A stretch of DNA of 64,000 nucleotides from Tolypocladium sp. Sup5 PDA-1 (lineage: Eukaryota > Ascomycota > Sordariomycetes > Hypocreales > Ophiocordycipitaceae). Made by a program: the position numbers and the translations under genes. How positions within the stretch are numbered: position 1 is the stretch's first letter; each line of letters begins with the position of its first letter. The notes under the pieces were generated by a model, which was not told the DNA's origin, did no database searches, and saw only the letters and a program-made list of their open reading frames with translations. This document shows, piece after piece, positions 23,101 to 34,808 of the stretch. Location: the NCBI GenBank assembly GCA_000750105.3, contig JPHH03000018.1, positions 372,001 to 436,000 on the forward strand. The letters run 5' to 3'.

Positions 23101-24844
23101 AATTAGCCATCTTGGACTGTTGTCGAGCAACCTGTTTCTCCACTACGAGCGAGATGTGAATCATCCAGCACCAAGGACGACAGACATGTTCAAGGACGCC
23201 GACGTCACGCTGTTCCAGCGTACCGGCTCACTTGATGTCCGCGTGAGCGCGACCAAGCACATTTGCCTGGACAAGAACAACTCGCTGGACCTGGATCTCT
23301 ATACGGGATGGAATCCCTTGAAGAGCTGCGAGGTCCGCGTGAGGCCTGCCACGGGCGGACTCCGGCTGTTGACGACCGAGGCCAAGTTTGTGGATTCGTC
23401 CATGGAGTTTGCAAAGCCTCCCGAGTCTGGGGCATTCTTCTTTGGCTCCATGGCTGAGCAAACGTCCGTGACATTGCGCTTTCCGTACTCTGTCGAGCAG
23501 GATCTCGCGGATGTGTTAGCCAAGCTCGAGGTCACATACGTCACGGAGTCGGACGAGACGTTTTACCTCGCCAAGTCGTTGACCGTGCCCGTGTCGCTAG
23601 CTCTTGGAGTCAATGTCCAGGACGTCTTCAAGCACCAGGCCTTGTTCTCGCGGTTCAACGTGTCTACGGCAAGCTCGAGTCCGCTGCGCTTGTACAGGAG
23701 CGAGCTGCTCGAGTCCGACCTCTTTGAGTCGTCCTTTGGCTTGCCGCCCAGAAACCCGATTACCGTCTTCCCGAAGCAGCCTGCAGGCTTGCTGTACAAG
23801 GTGAAGAGGAAGGCCGGGTCCAAGGCAGGAAAACGATCTGGAAAGACCATGTACCTGAAACTGCATTACAGTGTCCTGCAAACCGAGGTTGAGGAGCTGA
23901 TAACGGCGTCTGTCAAGGAAGGCCTGGAGCAGACGCCGTTGCAGCAGTACTCTACGCTGGTAGAGGGACACGTGCTGAGCGAGGTCAGGAAGGGGCTGCA
24001 GGCACAGGATCTCGATCGAGCCGTATTACTGGGAGAAATGACGACGGTGTTCCTGGAAGGCGTTCCATGGGAGCGGCTCTTTTATGGGCTGGGTGCGGTA
24101 CCGGGGTCCGACGACGATGCCTCGACCAAGCTGTCGGAGTACGTCAATTCTTGGCGAAAGAATCACCCGCGGATAGCCATTCCGACTTCCTCGGTGGCCG
24201 AGCCATGCTCGATTCTCATTCCCGTCGAGATTCCGGCCCTCTCGGTGGTGCACACCGCAGACATGCGCTTGCAGGCTCCCGTTCCAGGTCCGCTTGACGA
24301 CTTGAGCAGCATAACGCCAACCGTTTGCGTGAACCAGGTGCTGCCGGCGACCTTGCACCTCCGGTGGACCCGGGCCTGGGACACGGACACGCCGCAGCGG
24401 GACGACCAGGAGTTTAGCTACGAAGTCACCGCGCCAGCAGACACATGGCTCCTCGGCGGCCGCCGAAAGGGACACTTTGTTATCCCTGGGACATCCCCGT
24501 CCCCGTCCCCATCCCCGTCCTCGTCCTCGTCCTCATCATCGACCATCACGTCATCGACGCCCGAGACCGAGGCCGAGATCCCGCTGATCCTGATCCCGCA
24601 GCGCGAGGGCTGGCTGCCGTACCCGGCGGTCGACATCCGGGAGATTGTGACGGCGGCGGGCGCGGGCGGCGAGGAGGCGACGCAGGCGTGCGAGGTGGAC
24701 TGGCGGAACCTGGGCGAGACGGTGCGCGTGGTGAGCGAGAGGAGGGGGGTCACGGTGAGCTTGGATGCGAGCGGGCCGGGGGGCGGGCCGTTGGTGTTTG
24801 AGAGTGAGGGGCTGGGGAGGCGGGAGGGGAGGATTGTTGCGTGA
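20107..24844 (+). CDS. TRS130: TRAPPII complex subunit Trs130 (TRAPPC10)
   Basis: A protein of about 1542 residues of the TRAPPC10/Trs130 family, a specific subunit of the TRAPPII tether and exchange factor for Ypt31/Rab11-type GTPases at the late Golgi. Exon 1 (20107-20140) encodes MEQQSSTSKVT. A 61 bp intron (20141-20201, donor GTGAGT, acceptor CGCAG) joins it to VEYFDPHNVYKLLSPGL. A second 48 bp intron (23030-23077, GTAAGT, CTAAC branch, CAG) is in frame and would be read through by naive prediction as 16 extra residues. The N-terminal part has the family LRNLHWQSHAGPLRSIDTLHVEL block, and the C-terminal third has beta-sandwich segments. Two low-complexity stretches occur: a Pro/Ser linker (about 22.0 kb) and a Ser-Pro/Ser run from a CT-rich microsatellite at 24490-24540. 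Confidence 0.92.
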
Positions 24845-27777
24845 GGGAGTGGTGTAGATGGATGGCAAGTAGAGGGAATAGCAATGACTGATGTGTATGG
24901 GGCGCTGGGTTCCTGTGCGTATGAAGGTTGACGGATACAAGTGTTGTTGTTGGAGGCCACCATAACTGTAAAGCATAACGTCCAACCACCGCGTACAAGA
25001 GGCGCAACGGACGTCAGGCATCGACAGAGACATGTTCACGACGAACAACACGCTTGCCTCTGGCCCTTTTTCAATATACTGTGCTGCTTCAGCGTCAACT
25101 ACAGCCACCAGAGCTCAGACACAAGCCTTTGCAAGATGCTCAGCCGGCCAGCCAGCCTCAGGCCAGCCCTCTTCAACGCCGCTGGCACCATCGCGTTATA
25201 AGTGCGCTGCACCACATCACGCGCGGCGTGGCAGAGCTCTACCCTGCGTATAGAACATGCGAACCTCGTCAAATGGTTAGTGGCACAGAAGCATGCGTGC
25301 GTGAGATGGCGGCATCGCGCCCCGTCAGCGATTGATAACCCTCCGCGAACTAGTACCACGGAGTCGCGTGATCTGATAACTCCTGGCTTCTCTCATGTTT
25401 CCTCGCGCGGAAACCGGCTCCGTTGGTACCCAACCTGCCCCTTCTTACCTACCATCATATCCACAACGCCCGCCGGTTCCGCCATCAACGGGGGTCTAAG
25501 CGGAAACGTATGTACGGACTACATACCAAAGAGGAGCGCATTCGAACGGATGCCGCTCCGGTTGCGAGTCGTTGATGACAAAAGAGGATCAGGGTCGCAG
25601 CAACAAAGAATCTGCGGAAAACCGACCGAACGGAGCTGCATTGCATGCCACCGCTTGCTGGTTGCCGTTGTGACACACACCCCGGCGGGCGGGTGCGCGT
25701 CGCCGCCCGGCGTTGCAGCGCATGCGGTGGCCCGTCTGGCTGGTCTTGGAGTGGAATCGGTCGTTTTGGGTGGTGTGCATGAACGGATGGGCGGAAGGGG
25801 CCCGATGATGGGTATGCCCGGCGCGGAAACGGGTCGTTATGGAACTCGCAAATTGGCGGACGGTGATGGGGATGGGGATGGAGAGGTTGGTCTCGCGAGT
25901 GGTGTAAGTGAGGAGTCCACGTCGTTATAGAGCCTCGGTTTTGAGGTCCAACGTAGTTACGGACTACTTCTACTCGTACTTTAGACAAAGTTAGGTATGA
26001 AGAAACAAAGACGTCCAAGGAAAGACACTCCCGGTCACCTCGGTGCATGTCGGAGCCCCTTCCGTACCTATCATATTAAACCATCCCACTCCCACGCAAA
26101 CAACCGAACCCATCCATCCATGCATGCCGCCCCCCCCTTCCGCGGACCCTGCAGACGCCACCCGCCGCGCGCCTGGGAACCTAGCCTACACATCACCTAG
26201 TCCGTCGCTGTCGCAATTCGCAATTCGTAAATACCCGCATCACCGGTGCGGCTGGTGGTGGTTGTGGTGATTGTTCGTGCGACGTCGGTGAGATGTGGGA
26301 GGATTCGCACATGACACACACTCACACTGGCTCGAGTCCAATCCTCCGCCGGCACGGCTGCAAAGAAGCGCGGTGCTGGATAGGTGGTTGGGCCGCCATG
26401 GCATGTCGTGTGTCGGCCAGCTTGTCAAAGGACCTGCCGCGCTGTTTTGTTGCTCGGACAAGTCATCGTGAGAGGTGAATACAGAGGGCAGGGATGGTGG
26501 GATGGAGGAGACGGCAGACGAGTCCCCATCAGACTATTGCCTCGTCCCGCTGGCAGCTCCACGCTTGGCAAGGGTCCCCATCCATCCATCCGTCCGTTCG
26601 TCCCAGCCACCGTCTAGGAACCAAGGATGCCTCACGGCTCCCACCAGTGACCGCCCATCGCCGTGCACACGTCTGTTCCCGTGACGGCCATTCGAACCAA
26701 CCGGTGGTGCGGCGGGCACCGGATACCCTTGCGGACTCTCACCGTATAACTGCTCGTACATGTTCAAGTACCTTGGGGTTGACAACTGTCAACATCTCGT
26801 CATGGGAGAATGCCATGCTAGCGTCAAAGCCTCACCACCAATGATTAGCCCGCCGCGGGACCTTGGTCCTTCCGCGTTGTCGCTAGCTCTGGTGTAAGCC
26901 AGAATATTGGGCTCGGAATGAGGGGTCGAGGATGCCCTGATCATGGCGCGGCGTCTGACTTTCGTTGGTGACAGCCAGGAACGGAGCTAAGCATCACGTA
27001 TCGACTTGCTTCACCAGGCGGCCTCGGTCAACACATCGTCACTAGTCAAATCGTGTCAAAATCAAAATGGTATTGATCGTTTCGCTTTTGCAACCCTCGC
27101 GGCGCATCCCTGCCAACGCACAAGCACCCCATGCTGCTGCTGCTGTAAGCCCCTAAGCTGGATGCCGCCCCCGCCGCCTTTTGTGCTTCGACTCGTCCTG
27201 TCGTGACCTCCTCGGCTGTCGTTTACAGTTGTCAATGCAAAACGTTCCCAGTAACTCGCTCCAATGAACGCCTAATGATATGCGCACCGGACACACACAT
27301 ATGCCGGTGTATGGGGTTGAAAAAATGTGTCAAGAGGTCTGTGGCGCCTCGAGAGAAAGAGCCGAGACGACGTGCTGCGCTTGTGTCGCCACGGATCCGC
27401 TCGCCTTGCAAAAGAACAACGCGAGGGCAGGCGGTCAAATAAAGGCCGCCGTGAAGGGTAATAAGGCTCCTAAGTGGTAGTGTACAAGTGTCGTGTAATA
27501 GGGTTGGCCCGCCACTGGTTGCGGGCTCGATGTGCGGGACGGTTCAATCATTTGCGCCAAACGTTGGGGTATCATGCCACCTTGTGACCAGTACGATGCC
27601 GAGGATCCAATGCTAAGGGCTGCCGAGTGTGTTGTGGCACCGTGGGTAGAGAGAGAGTCCGCTACGCCGTCGCTTCGATGCAATGCGAAAGCGCTGTTGT
27701 TTTGCTTAAAGGGGTATCATCGGTAGTGTGTGTGTGCAGACGCCTGCCACGGCGCGTACACCTGCTGGCTGCCAGAT
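24845..27777. other. 2.9 kb gene-poor interval
   Basis: Between the TRS130 stop and the next gene only short low-complexity frames occur on both strands, without domains or convincing splice structure. The stretch 26.0-26.7 kb is rich in CCATCC/GGATGG simple sequence. It may hold UTRs or a non-coding transcript, but nothing specific is seen. Confidence 0.45.
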
Positions 27778-28308
27778 TCACTTCTTGCCCCGGCTGCCGG
27801 ACGCGGTAATCTTGGTGGTACTCATGAGGTCACCAATGTACTTTTGTAGAAACTTGTTGTTGTTGTCGAGCTTGTCGTGCTCCTCGCGGACGGCCTCGAT
27901 GCGGTTGAAGATGGTGATGAGGGACTCTTGCAGTGCTTTCGCATGTCTGCCACTGGGTTAGCTTCCACCAGTGACTACCATGACGTCGGGGAATGTTCAC
28001 CTGCGCAGCTCTTCCCTTGCCTCCTTGCCCATTTTGTCAATATCCTCGCTCGTCCTCCTCGGGCTCATGGCCCGGACATCGTCTGGGCCAAAGTGAGACT
28101 CCACGGGCCCGACTGCAGAGCTGTCGCGCGGCACCACCATGGGCCCGCTACTTCTCCGGCTGGGCAATCGTGGTCGCGTAGGAATGGGTTGGTGGATGAT
28201 GGGCTCGTTGTTATCGAAGGGAGTGGTAGAGGTGGAGGATTCGGAGCGCTCCATGGGGCTGGTGTCCGCGTTGGAGCCCACCGACTGGGTGTCCTGATGG
28301 TCGGACAT
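27778..28308 (-). CDS. SCOC-like short coiled-coil protein (DUF2205 family)
   Basis: A 158-residue protein in two exons, 28308-28001 and 27946-27778. The 54 bp intron joins ...KEAREELRR to HAKALQESLITIFNRIEAV. The C-terminal 55 residues (ALQESLITIFNRIEAVREEH, then DKLDNNNKFLQKYIGDLM) form a heptad-like coiled coil matching the short coiled-coil protein family, whose animal members bind Arl1 at the Golgi. The first about 90 residues are Ser/Pro/Arg-rich and look disordered. If the assignment is right, the protein acts in Golgi or endosomal traffic or autophagy. The family call rests on the NKFLQKYIGDLM-type end of the coil. Confidence 0.75.
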
Positions 28309-29170
28309 TTTGGGTTTCGTCGCGAGGGCTGCGATTCGGAAAGTAGAAGTGGTGAACAGTTGAGCTAGTCAGAAATGGTGAGAGTCAGGGTGAAGCCGAG
28401 GGCGACGTCGAGGGTCAAGTCGAGGGGGTAGAGACGTCCCAAGGTCCTCCGTCACGCAAGTCAGGTACCGAGGAAAGCCGTTACCACCATCCAAGCCGTG
28501 TCAAGGCAGCGGCAGGTTCTCAGGGCGGAAACGATGCCGTGGGAGTGGTGGTCGACTTCGATAGCGGTGGTGGTTGTCGTCGTTGTTGTTGAAGGGAGGA
28601 AAGGTGGGATGGTCGATGCGTGGTGGTGGTCCGCAGGAGTACTTCGTACCTGAGGCAAATGACGGCGTGGTAGAGGGGGAGGCGGCTTATGACGGAACCG
28701 GGCCGACGTGCCAACAGAAAACAATGGAAGTGGTATGCGGTGTGGCTCAGCAGCGAGACCGGCTCCGTGAGGGGAGAATATAACTCGGCAGGAGGCAAAA
28801 TGAAGAATCCAAAGGGGCAGGCCAAGGCGGCAATCCCTCGTAATGGGCACGCGAGGTGATGGGATGCGAGCAGGGGTTGGACAGAGGGTCGTTGCTGATG
28901 GACTGTTGGCAAGGACAGGAACAACTCGGCCCAGGAACTCTGGTGCGGTCGTGGAGGGTGTCGTGTCGGTGAGAGAGTGCAGGAGAGTCGAGGATGCGGT
29001 GGTTGAAGTAGTGACGGCAGAGTGCGCACGCGCTTGGCGAGGGAACTGCGTAGAGAAGGCTTGGAAGGGTAGAGAATGGAAGAAGCAATTCGCCGCGCTG
29101 CAGCAGACGATGGAGTTGTCGAGACGATGCCGCGGCGCCTAGCGGTGGTCCTTGGTCGCAGACCCGTCTG

Positions 29171-29215
29171 CAGATTTGGCAGATTTGGCAGATTTGGCAG
29201 ATTTGGCAGATTTGG
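29171..29215. repeat. 9 bp tandem repeat, five units
   Basis: Five perfect copies of cagatttgg in tandem, in the region upstream of the coiled-coil gene. Confidence 0.95.
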
Positions 29216-30453
29216 CCCGTTCGAAGAAGAAGAGGAGAAGGAAGCTGCTGCTGCCGCCGCCGAGTGGGAGATATTTTTTCTGTCCCTGGGGTTATCGTCT
29301 GAGGTGTGGCTCTCGTGGGACGCAACGTGGGCTGCCGCGGGAGGCACTGTACGTGGAGGTGCGTGTAAGTGGGCGGAAGAAGAGTAAGTACGAGTAAGAT
29401 GAGAGGGAAAGGGGGGAGTGGAGGGAATGCGCTGCTGGGATTGATGCACCGGACTGGCGGTGGACGAGGTGGACGACAGTGGGATGGATGAGTGGGTGGA
29501 TGGATGGATTCCAAAGATGATTGACTGACGATCAAGGGCAGAGGATGGACCCTTTTTTCGACCGTGATTGATTGATGACGATGGCGCTAGGGGCACTTGG
29601 GGCAATACTGGGGACTGCGAATTCGTACTGTGCCACGCTCCTGTGCGCAGCGAGGTGCTCCAGTGCTCAGTGCTCAGTGCTCAGTACTCCGTACTCCGTA
29701 AACGTTTACGCTGCTCTGCTGTGAGCACTCCCAGAAACGGGGGACGGAAATGGCCTCGAGTCGGATGCAAGCAACCCGATCCTCCTCCTCATTCACTTTG
29801 TTTCCGCGGCCCCGTCTCCGAGATGAGAACACCTAGGCGCTCCCGGCTGGTCGGTTGCTCCGCGCTGGGGGACCAGGGCCCTGGTGCTGAGGCCGGATGC
29901 ACTGAGGTCAGCGCTCCAACGCCCTGAGGCAGGCCCCGTTACAGGCCGTTGAGGCCCCCCAGCGTATGGACAGGCTGCGCGCCGCGCTGGCCTCAAACAC
30001 CAGGCCCTACCTACCCAAGGTACCTACCTACTAGGGCTCCCTTGCTCCCCCCGGCTGGGCAAATCAGGGGACCACGCAGCCACGCCGAGGGGCGGGGAAC
30101 GGGCTCTAGCAGAAAAGCGATCAGCGGCCTGTGACGCCATAGGCGGCCCCGGTCTGCTGGCGCTGGCCCCTGCATGCAGCAGGACGATGCACTGCACCGT
30201 GCAGCTCCCTGCTGCAGCCACGGTGCGTCTTCCCCAGTTGGCATCAATCGGGCCATCCCCATGCAAGTACCGCTACCTCGTGCGGGCAGGCCAGTGACAG
30301 CGGCCATGTGGCCCGCCAGCAGCTGCAGCAGCGGCGATGAGCTGCTCGAGGGGCCTGCAGGCTGGCGGCATGTACCTGCTACGCCCTGCAGCCGTTGCGA
30401 TAGGGCGGGCGGCTGCTGCTGCAGGGTGCATTAGCACGCGTGTTGATGCTTGC

Positions 30454-30481
30454 CAGACAGACAGACAGACAGACAGACAGG
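30454..30481. repeat. CAGA microsatellite
   Basis: About seven tandem units of the tetranucleotide cagA in intergenic DNA. Confidence 0.95.
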
Positions 30482-33347
30482 CGTGCATGGATCGCCGGTC
30501 GAGCTCTGCTCTGGTGGTGTTGTTGTCTCTTTTCTCGTCGAGGCGGGACTCTCTCTCTCTGGGGTCGAGCTGCCCTCCTGATTATCATCAGAGTCTCCTC
30601 TGCCAAGCCGCGCTTGAAGTAGCGTGACCCAGCGACTTGGGGCCTGATGGAAGGCAACGCAGGCAGGTCCAATCCCCAGGGCGCAAATTGGCCCATCGTC
30701 ATTTCCTCGTCCCTCCCGAGTCCCATCTCGCAGGCCCATCTCCATCTCCATCGTCGTCCTGCTGGGCTGCCACGCGACGCTCGACCTGGCCCCTCTGAGC
30801 CACCACGACAGCCTCAACTCCATTGCCTGACGACGAGCAAACCTGTACGTATCCCCGAGGCGCTCGCACTCGCGCGCGACGGGCAAAGACGATGGCAAGG
30901 ACGATGGCAAAGACGACGGCATCATGCCAGGCAGGCAGTTCGTACCCCTAACGCTGCAGCGACTGGTCGCACAAGAGCCAACACGCACCACACACACGCC
31001 GACCCGTGATAGGCGACGCGGAATTAGCCAGAAATGGTGGTGGAATGATGGCCGTGGGCGACATGGGAAATGAGGAACACCGCTTCCGTCGCGGCCCCGC
31101 TGCCGCCTCTCCTCTCCTTCGAAGCGGCATCTCTCGCATATCTCGCGCCGGCCAGAGCCAGAGCCAGAGCCAGAGGAGCCCACGAAAGGGACGAGCCAGC
31201 CATGCCCAGACAGGAAACATCGCAGAATGAGGCGACAGGGGCCGGACCCCCCCCGGCCGCTCCCTTGTGGCCCACCTGATGTCATGGATCGGCAGCCTCC
31301 CACGCCTCCGTGTTAACGGTCGCTGCGAAACGGTGCACCGTCCGCCCGGCTCGACACATACAGCCGCGAGTCACGCAGCCGCTGGCCGCCTGCCTGTTGC
31401 TCGCCCAAGTCGCCGTCATCCAGACAAAACGCTGGCGTGGATTGACGTCCAACGTGCAGCGGGCATTGGCCAGGCGATTCATATCCCAGGGCGATGGATG
31501 AGCTCATACCGCTCTGCTGTAATTGTATACTCCGTACAGTCCGCTACACACGGTACGCTGCGCCAAGTAGCACCAGGAATGACGCTCGAATTGGCGATGC
31601 GCGCCGTGCCCGTCATTCTCATCAAGTCGCGCCGCTGCTTCGTCCGCCGAGCGCACCCGTCCGCACCCGCAGAGACGCACCGTGGCAGAGGCTGAGAGAT
31701 GCAGATCATCGGTCAGAGCTTGTTGCTGGTCCTCGCGCAGAGAGTGAGGGTGACTGTCGACCTCGTCTCAACCCCGGAGCTGTTCGCCGCCGTCGAAAAC
31801 AAACGGGTAGCATGTCCGTCTCCTCTCCGCCCCCATGTTGCAACGCCCGAGGGAGGCACGTGAACGAGTTTGCGAGGCAGGCGTACGCCACAGCGCTTCG
31901 TACATACGCGGCAAGACGGGGACAACAGAGCGGGCTGGAGTGGCTCTTCGTATTGATGAGCTGTCGAGCCGGAGGACGCGGCATCTCTGGTTCCTCCGGC
32001 TCTTCGTGAACGGCTTCAACTGCAACTTACTCGCCAGCAGACTCAGCATCAACGTCATCTCGGTTGACCAGGCTGCAACCACCCTGTCATGCCGGCGTTT
32101 CGCATTGCCACAGGCCCCCCCACCGACCCGATTAGGTCTTCGATTGGCCTTCTAGACGGCCACCATGGCCCGTGAGCCTTGCGCTCGGTCGCCCTCTAAT
32201 ACCCGTCGTCTCAGACGGTCAGAAGGCCTTGTGCTGCCAGCTCTCCATGCACGTTGTGCGACTTGCCAGCCAGCCTCGAGGACGAAGTACTCGTACCACG
32301 GTCAACCTTGCTGGCAGTCAAGCGGTCGACTGTGATTCGATCAAGGCGAAGGCCCGTCAGCTCTGACCAATCCTTCCTTGGCTCTTTTGATGTCTGCCGT
32401 GTCACATGGCCGCAGCCAGCATCTATACTTGCCTATCTGGGTAATTCTGCCCAAGCCTCCCTCAGCCTCAAGGAGACAAACCACTCCATCCGCCATCCCA
32501 ACAATGCCTCTTGATGCTCCCGAAGCCAAGTGGTCGTTCATGTCCTCGTTGCATACGTGGCCGCAGCCAAAGCCTCCCTCATGGAACCTCCCATCAATGG
32601 CATATTCCGAGTGACGTCTCTCAGTTAGCGGCACCTGTTGCACCATCCGTGACTACATGCTGCGAAGTAGCGGTTTGCAGCAAAGACATGGATCCCCAGC
32701 CTTCGAGCGCACATCTGCCTGCGTCGCCTTCAGGCAGCTCCTCACGTCTGCGCCAAACCTGTTGGGCTCACCGCGTGTTGCGAGTGCGAGCGCCGTACCA
32801 CTCGGAAACTGACGGGTGGGTCCGGCGTGCTCATGAGCGCTTAGACGTTGCAGGTGGGTTGCTAATGGCGGGCATGAAGTCTACAGACTGCGTGCAGCTT
32901 TTGTTGGACCATCTCTGGTAAGTTGGGACTGAGTGGGCATGGTCCGTCGAGAATGTATAGGTTACGCAGACATGGTCGTCGTCCTCGTATCATCGACGCA
33001 TGCTCGTATAAGTGACCCAAGGGTGAGCGGCGGATGCGAGCAAGCGCTCTGGGCCACATATGTTGGAAAATGGACATGATATTCGCCAGTCGTGTCGAGC
33101 TATCCCTGACTCAGAATAGAGATCTTCTTGCAGACGACCGCAAGTCATTCCAAGCTTTCCATGATTGCCTTCTCAGGCACATCACGTCGCTTCTGATACG
33201 GAGATATGTACTCCGTAGGGCCTCGCAACGTCGGATCAACTGTCCTCGGAAGCCTCCATCGTCTCTCCATCCTACGCAGTGTAACAACAGTGACGATATA
33301 ACTGAGGCCTCGATAGCTCTCCTCGGCTGATTTATATCGCTTCCCAA

Positions 33348-34110
33348 CTACTCCTTCCAGCCGGAGCCGGCCCCGAGCATCCAGTTTACACCCACAAGCC
33401 GCAGCTTGTTCTTGGCCACAAACGCTGCGGCGTCAAAGGACCGCCTCTGCACAAACTCGTCGCCGCCGACGTCTTCCTTGGACAGGGCCATGGCGGCTGG
33501 CTCGCGGAAGAGGAGGAAGAGGTAGCGATGGGGTTTAGAGCTGGGTTTGTCAGTATCGGTCTTGCGGATGAGAAGACTCATATTCGGCAACGGTTTCCCG
33601 CATGCTCAACTGCAAGGCTGAGACGACAGGGACAGGACATCTGGGACAACGACATACTCGTCTTTCGGACCGGGCCCAAGGTACTCTGTCAGCGCCGGCT
33701 TCGTCTGGGCCACCACGCCGTCTACGCCCTGCAGCGGCTGCAGCCCGGGGAGCACCCAGTGCCGCCAAAAGGCAAACCTGGGGTCATCGGGCGTTGGGGC
33801 GTCGGGGTCGACGAGCATGAGCGTGTAGCACGCTTCAGACGGCGCCTCGGCCTGTCACACACCCCCATCAGCCCTTGAACCATACACGTCAATGGAGTGA
33901 GCTCACCTCGGGGTCGAAGCTGACGAACGGGGCCGTCTTGCACTCGTTTGCGCGGAAGAGGTTCCCCAGGGCGACTTCCTTGCCGTCGTATGTGACAGAG
34001 AGGGCCGTCGTCGGGATAAAGTCGGCGGGGATGAAGGGGGAGGCGCTGCCAGGGAGGAGGAGAGGGTTTGGGGGAGGTTGTCGAGGGACATGGCGGAGGA
34101 CACGGCACAC
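33348..34110 (-). CDS. Phosphatidylethanolamine-binding (PEBP/TFS1-like) protein
   Basis: A PEBP-fold protein of about 196 residues. Exons are 34110-33907, 33851-33658 and 33540-33348, with introns of 55 and 117 bp that join in frame. The family signature LVDPDAPTPDDPRFAFWRHWVLPGL is intact; the DPDAP and HW residues line the anion pocket. Later come EYLGPGPKDDSKPHRYLFLLF (GPPxxxHRY motif, here GPGPKDDSKPHRY) and FDAAAFVAKNKL. Fungal relatives inhibit carboxypeptidase Y or act in Ras and lipid signalling. The start is uncertain: 34110 (MCRVLRHVPRQPP) gives an open frame, while an overlapping ATG at about 34092 (MSLDNLPQTLSSSL) is in another frame. A 5' intron ending near GGCAG (about 34049) could change the N-terminus. 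Confidence 0.82.
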
Positions 34111-34570
34111 GTCGGGTCTTTACTTACACAGGTAGAAGGGGCTACGGAGCGAGATGGCAGAGTTGATGGTAGTTGGTGCAAAGGTATGTGGTTATGGTGA
34201 GGTCGTTGATGCCGACGGTGCTCACGATCAAAACAGGATCTGGATGTGAGTTTCGAGTGAGATGACTGGTGGAATAATTGGCACAGTCTCAGGCATCGAT
34301 TGCCTCGCAGGATTGCCTCAGCGGCGCCATTCTGTCTGCCCAGGTCCATCGCAGATGCGGTACGATTTCTCGCCAGCACGATTAAACGCAAGACAAACGA
34401 TGCCCCCACCACCGAAGACACCTTTCCTCCTCATGGCTTCGACGGGGGGCGTCTGGCGCGAGCGCACGATGGCTATGGCCGTAGCGGACATTGGAGAACT
34501 CGCAGTTTTCTTGGCAGAGAGGCTGGAGGGTGCGTCTGGCTCGCAATCAGGTCCAGGCCAGGGCAGGGCA

Positions 34571-34602
<32 letters not shown>

Positions 34603-34808
34603 CGAGAAGAACTGGAAGGTTGCGCTGGCCGAGATGCCCTTCTGGAGGCGCTTCTGGGAGAGGGTGTGGTGATCTCACTCTCTGTTTATGGGTTGAAGGG
34701 TCAGATGAGCCCCTTGAAGCAATATGAGTCTGTTAAGCGCAGTCGACATGTAACTGTTCGGATATATAGAAAGGTCCCAAGTGCAACACCAGTCACACAG
34801 CTCACAGC
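34111..34808. other. Intergenic region with a 31-bp poly-G tract
   Basis: Between the PEBP gene and the phospholipase C stop. It holds an uninterrupted G run at 34571-34601. Open frames crossing it only reflect poly-Gly coding and are not considered genes. Confidence 0.6.
34571..34601. repeat. Homopolymer G(31)
   Basis: Thirty-one consecutive G on the plus strand, directly after a GGGCA repeat. The length may be unstable in the genome or in sequencing. Confidence 0.9.

Larger units (their letters stand above)
28309..33347. other. 5 kb gene-poor interval with CT-rich and simple-sequence DNA
   Basis: No gene is supported. From 28.4 to 29.6 kb the minus strand is strongly pyrimidine-rich and stays open in two frames for 260-360 codons, but the products are Ser/Pro/His low complexity. 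This looks like the leader and promoter of the coiled-coil gene. From 29.6 to 33.3 kb GC-rich DNA contains CTGCAG-rich stretches, a CAGA microsatellite and several TACTCCGTA motifs (29685, 29692, 31528, 33209). Confidence 0.45.

Noticed and set aside
28520..29605. Long minus-strand frames of 361 and 262 codons in overlapping frames
   Set aside because: Both are Ser/Pro/His low-complexity translations of pyrimidine-rich DNA, open in more than one frame, without domains. They are read as leader/promoter DNA of the coiled-coil gene.
34262..34727. Plus-strand frames with poly-Gly through the G tract
   Set aside because: Coding appearance arises only from the homopolymer; no family, no start context, no splicing signal.
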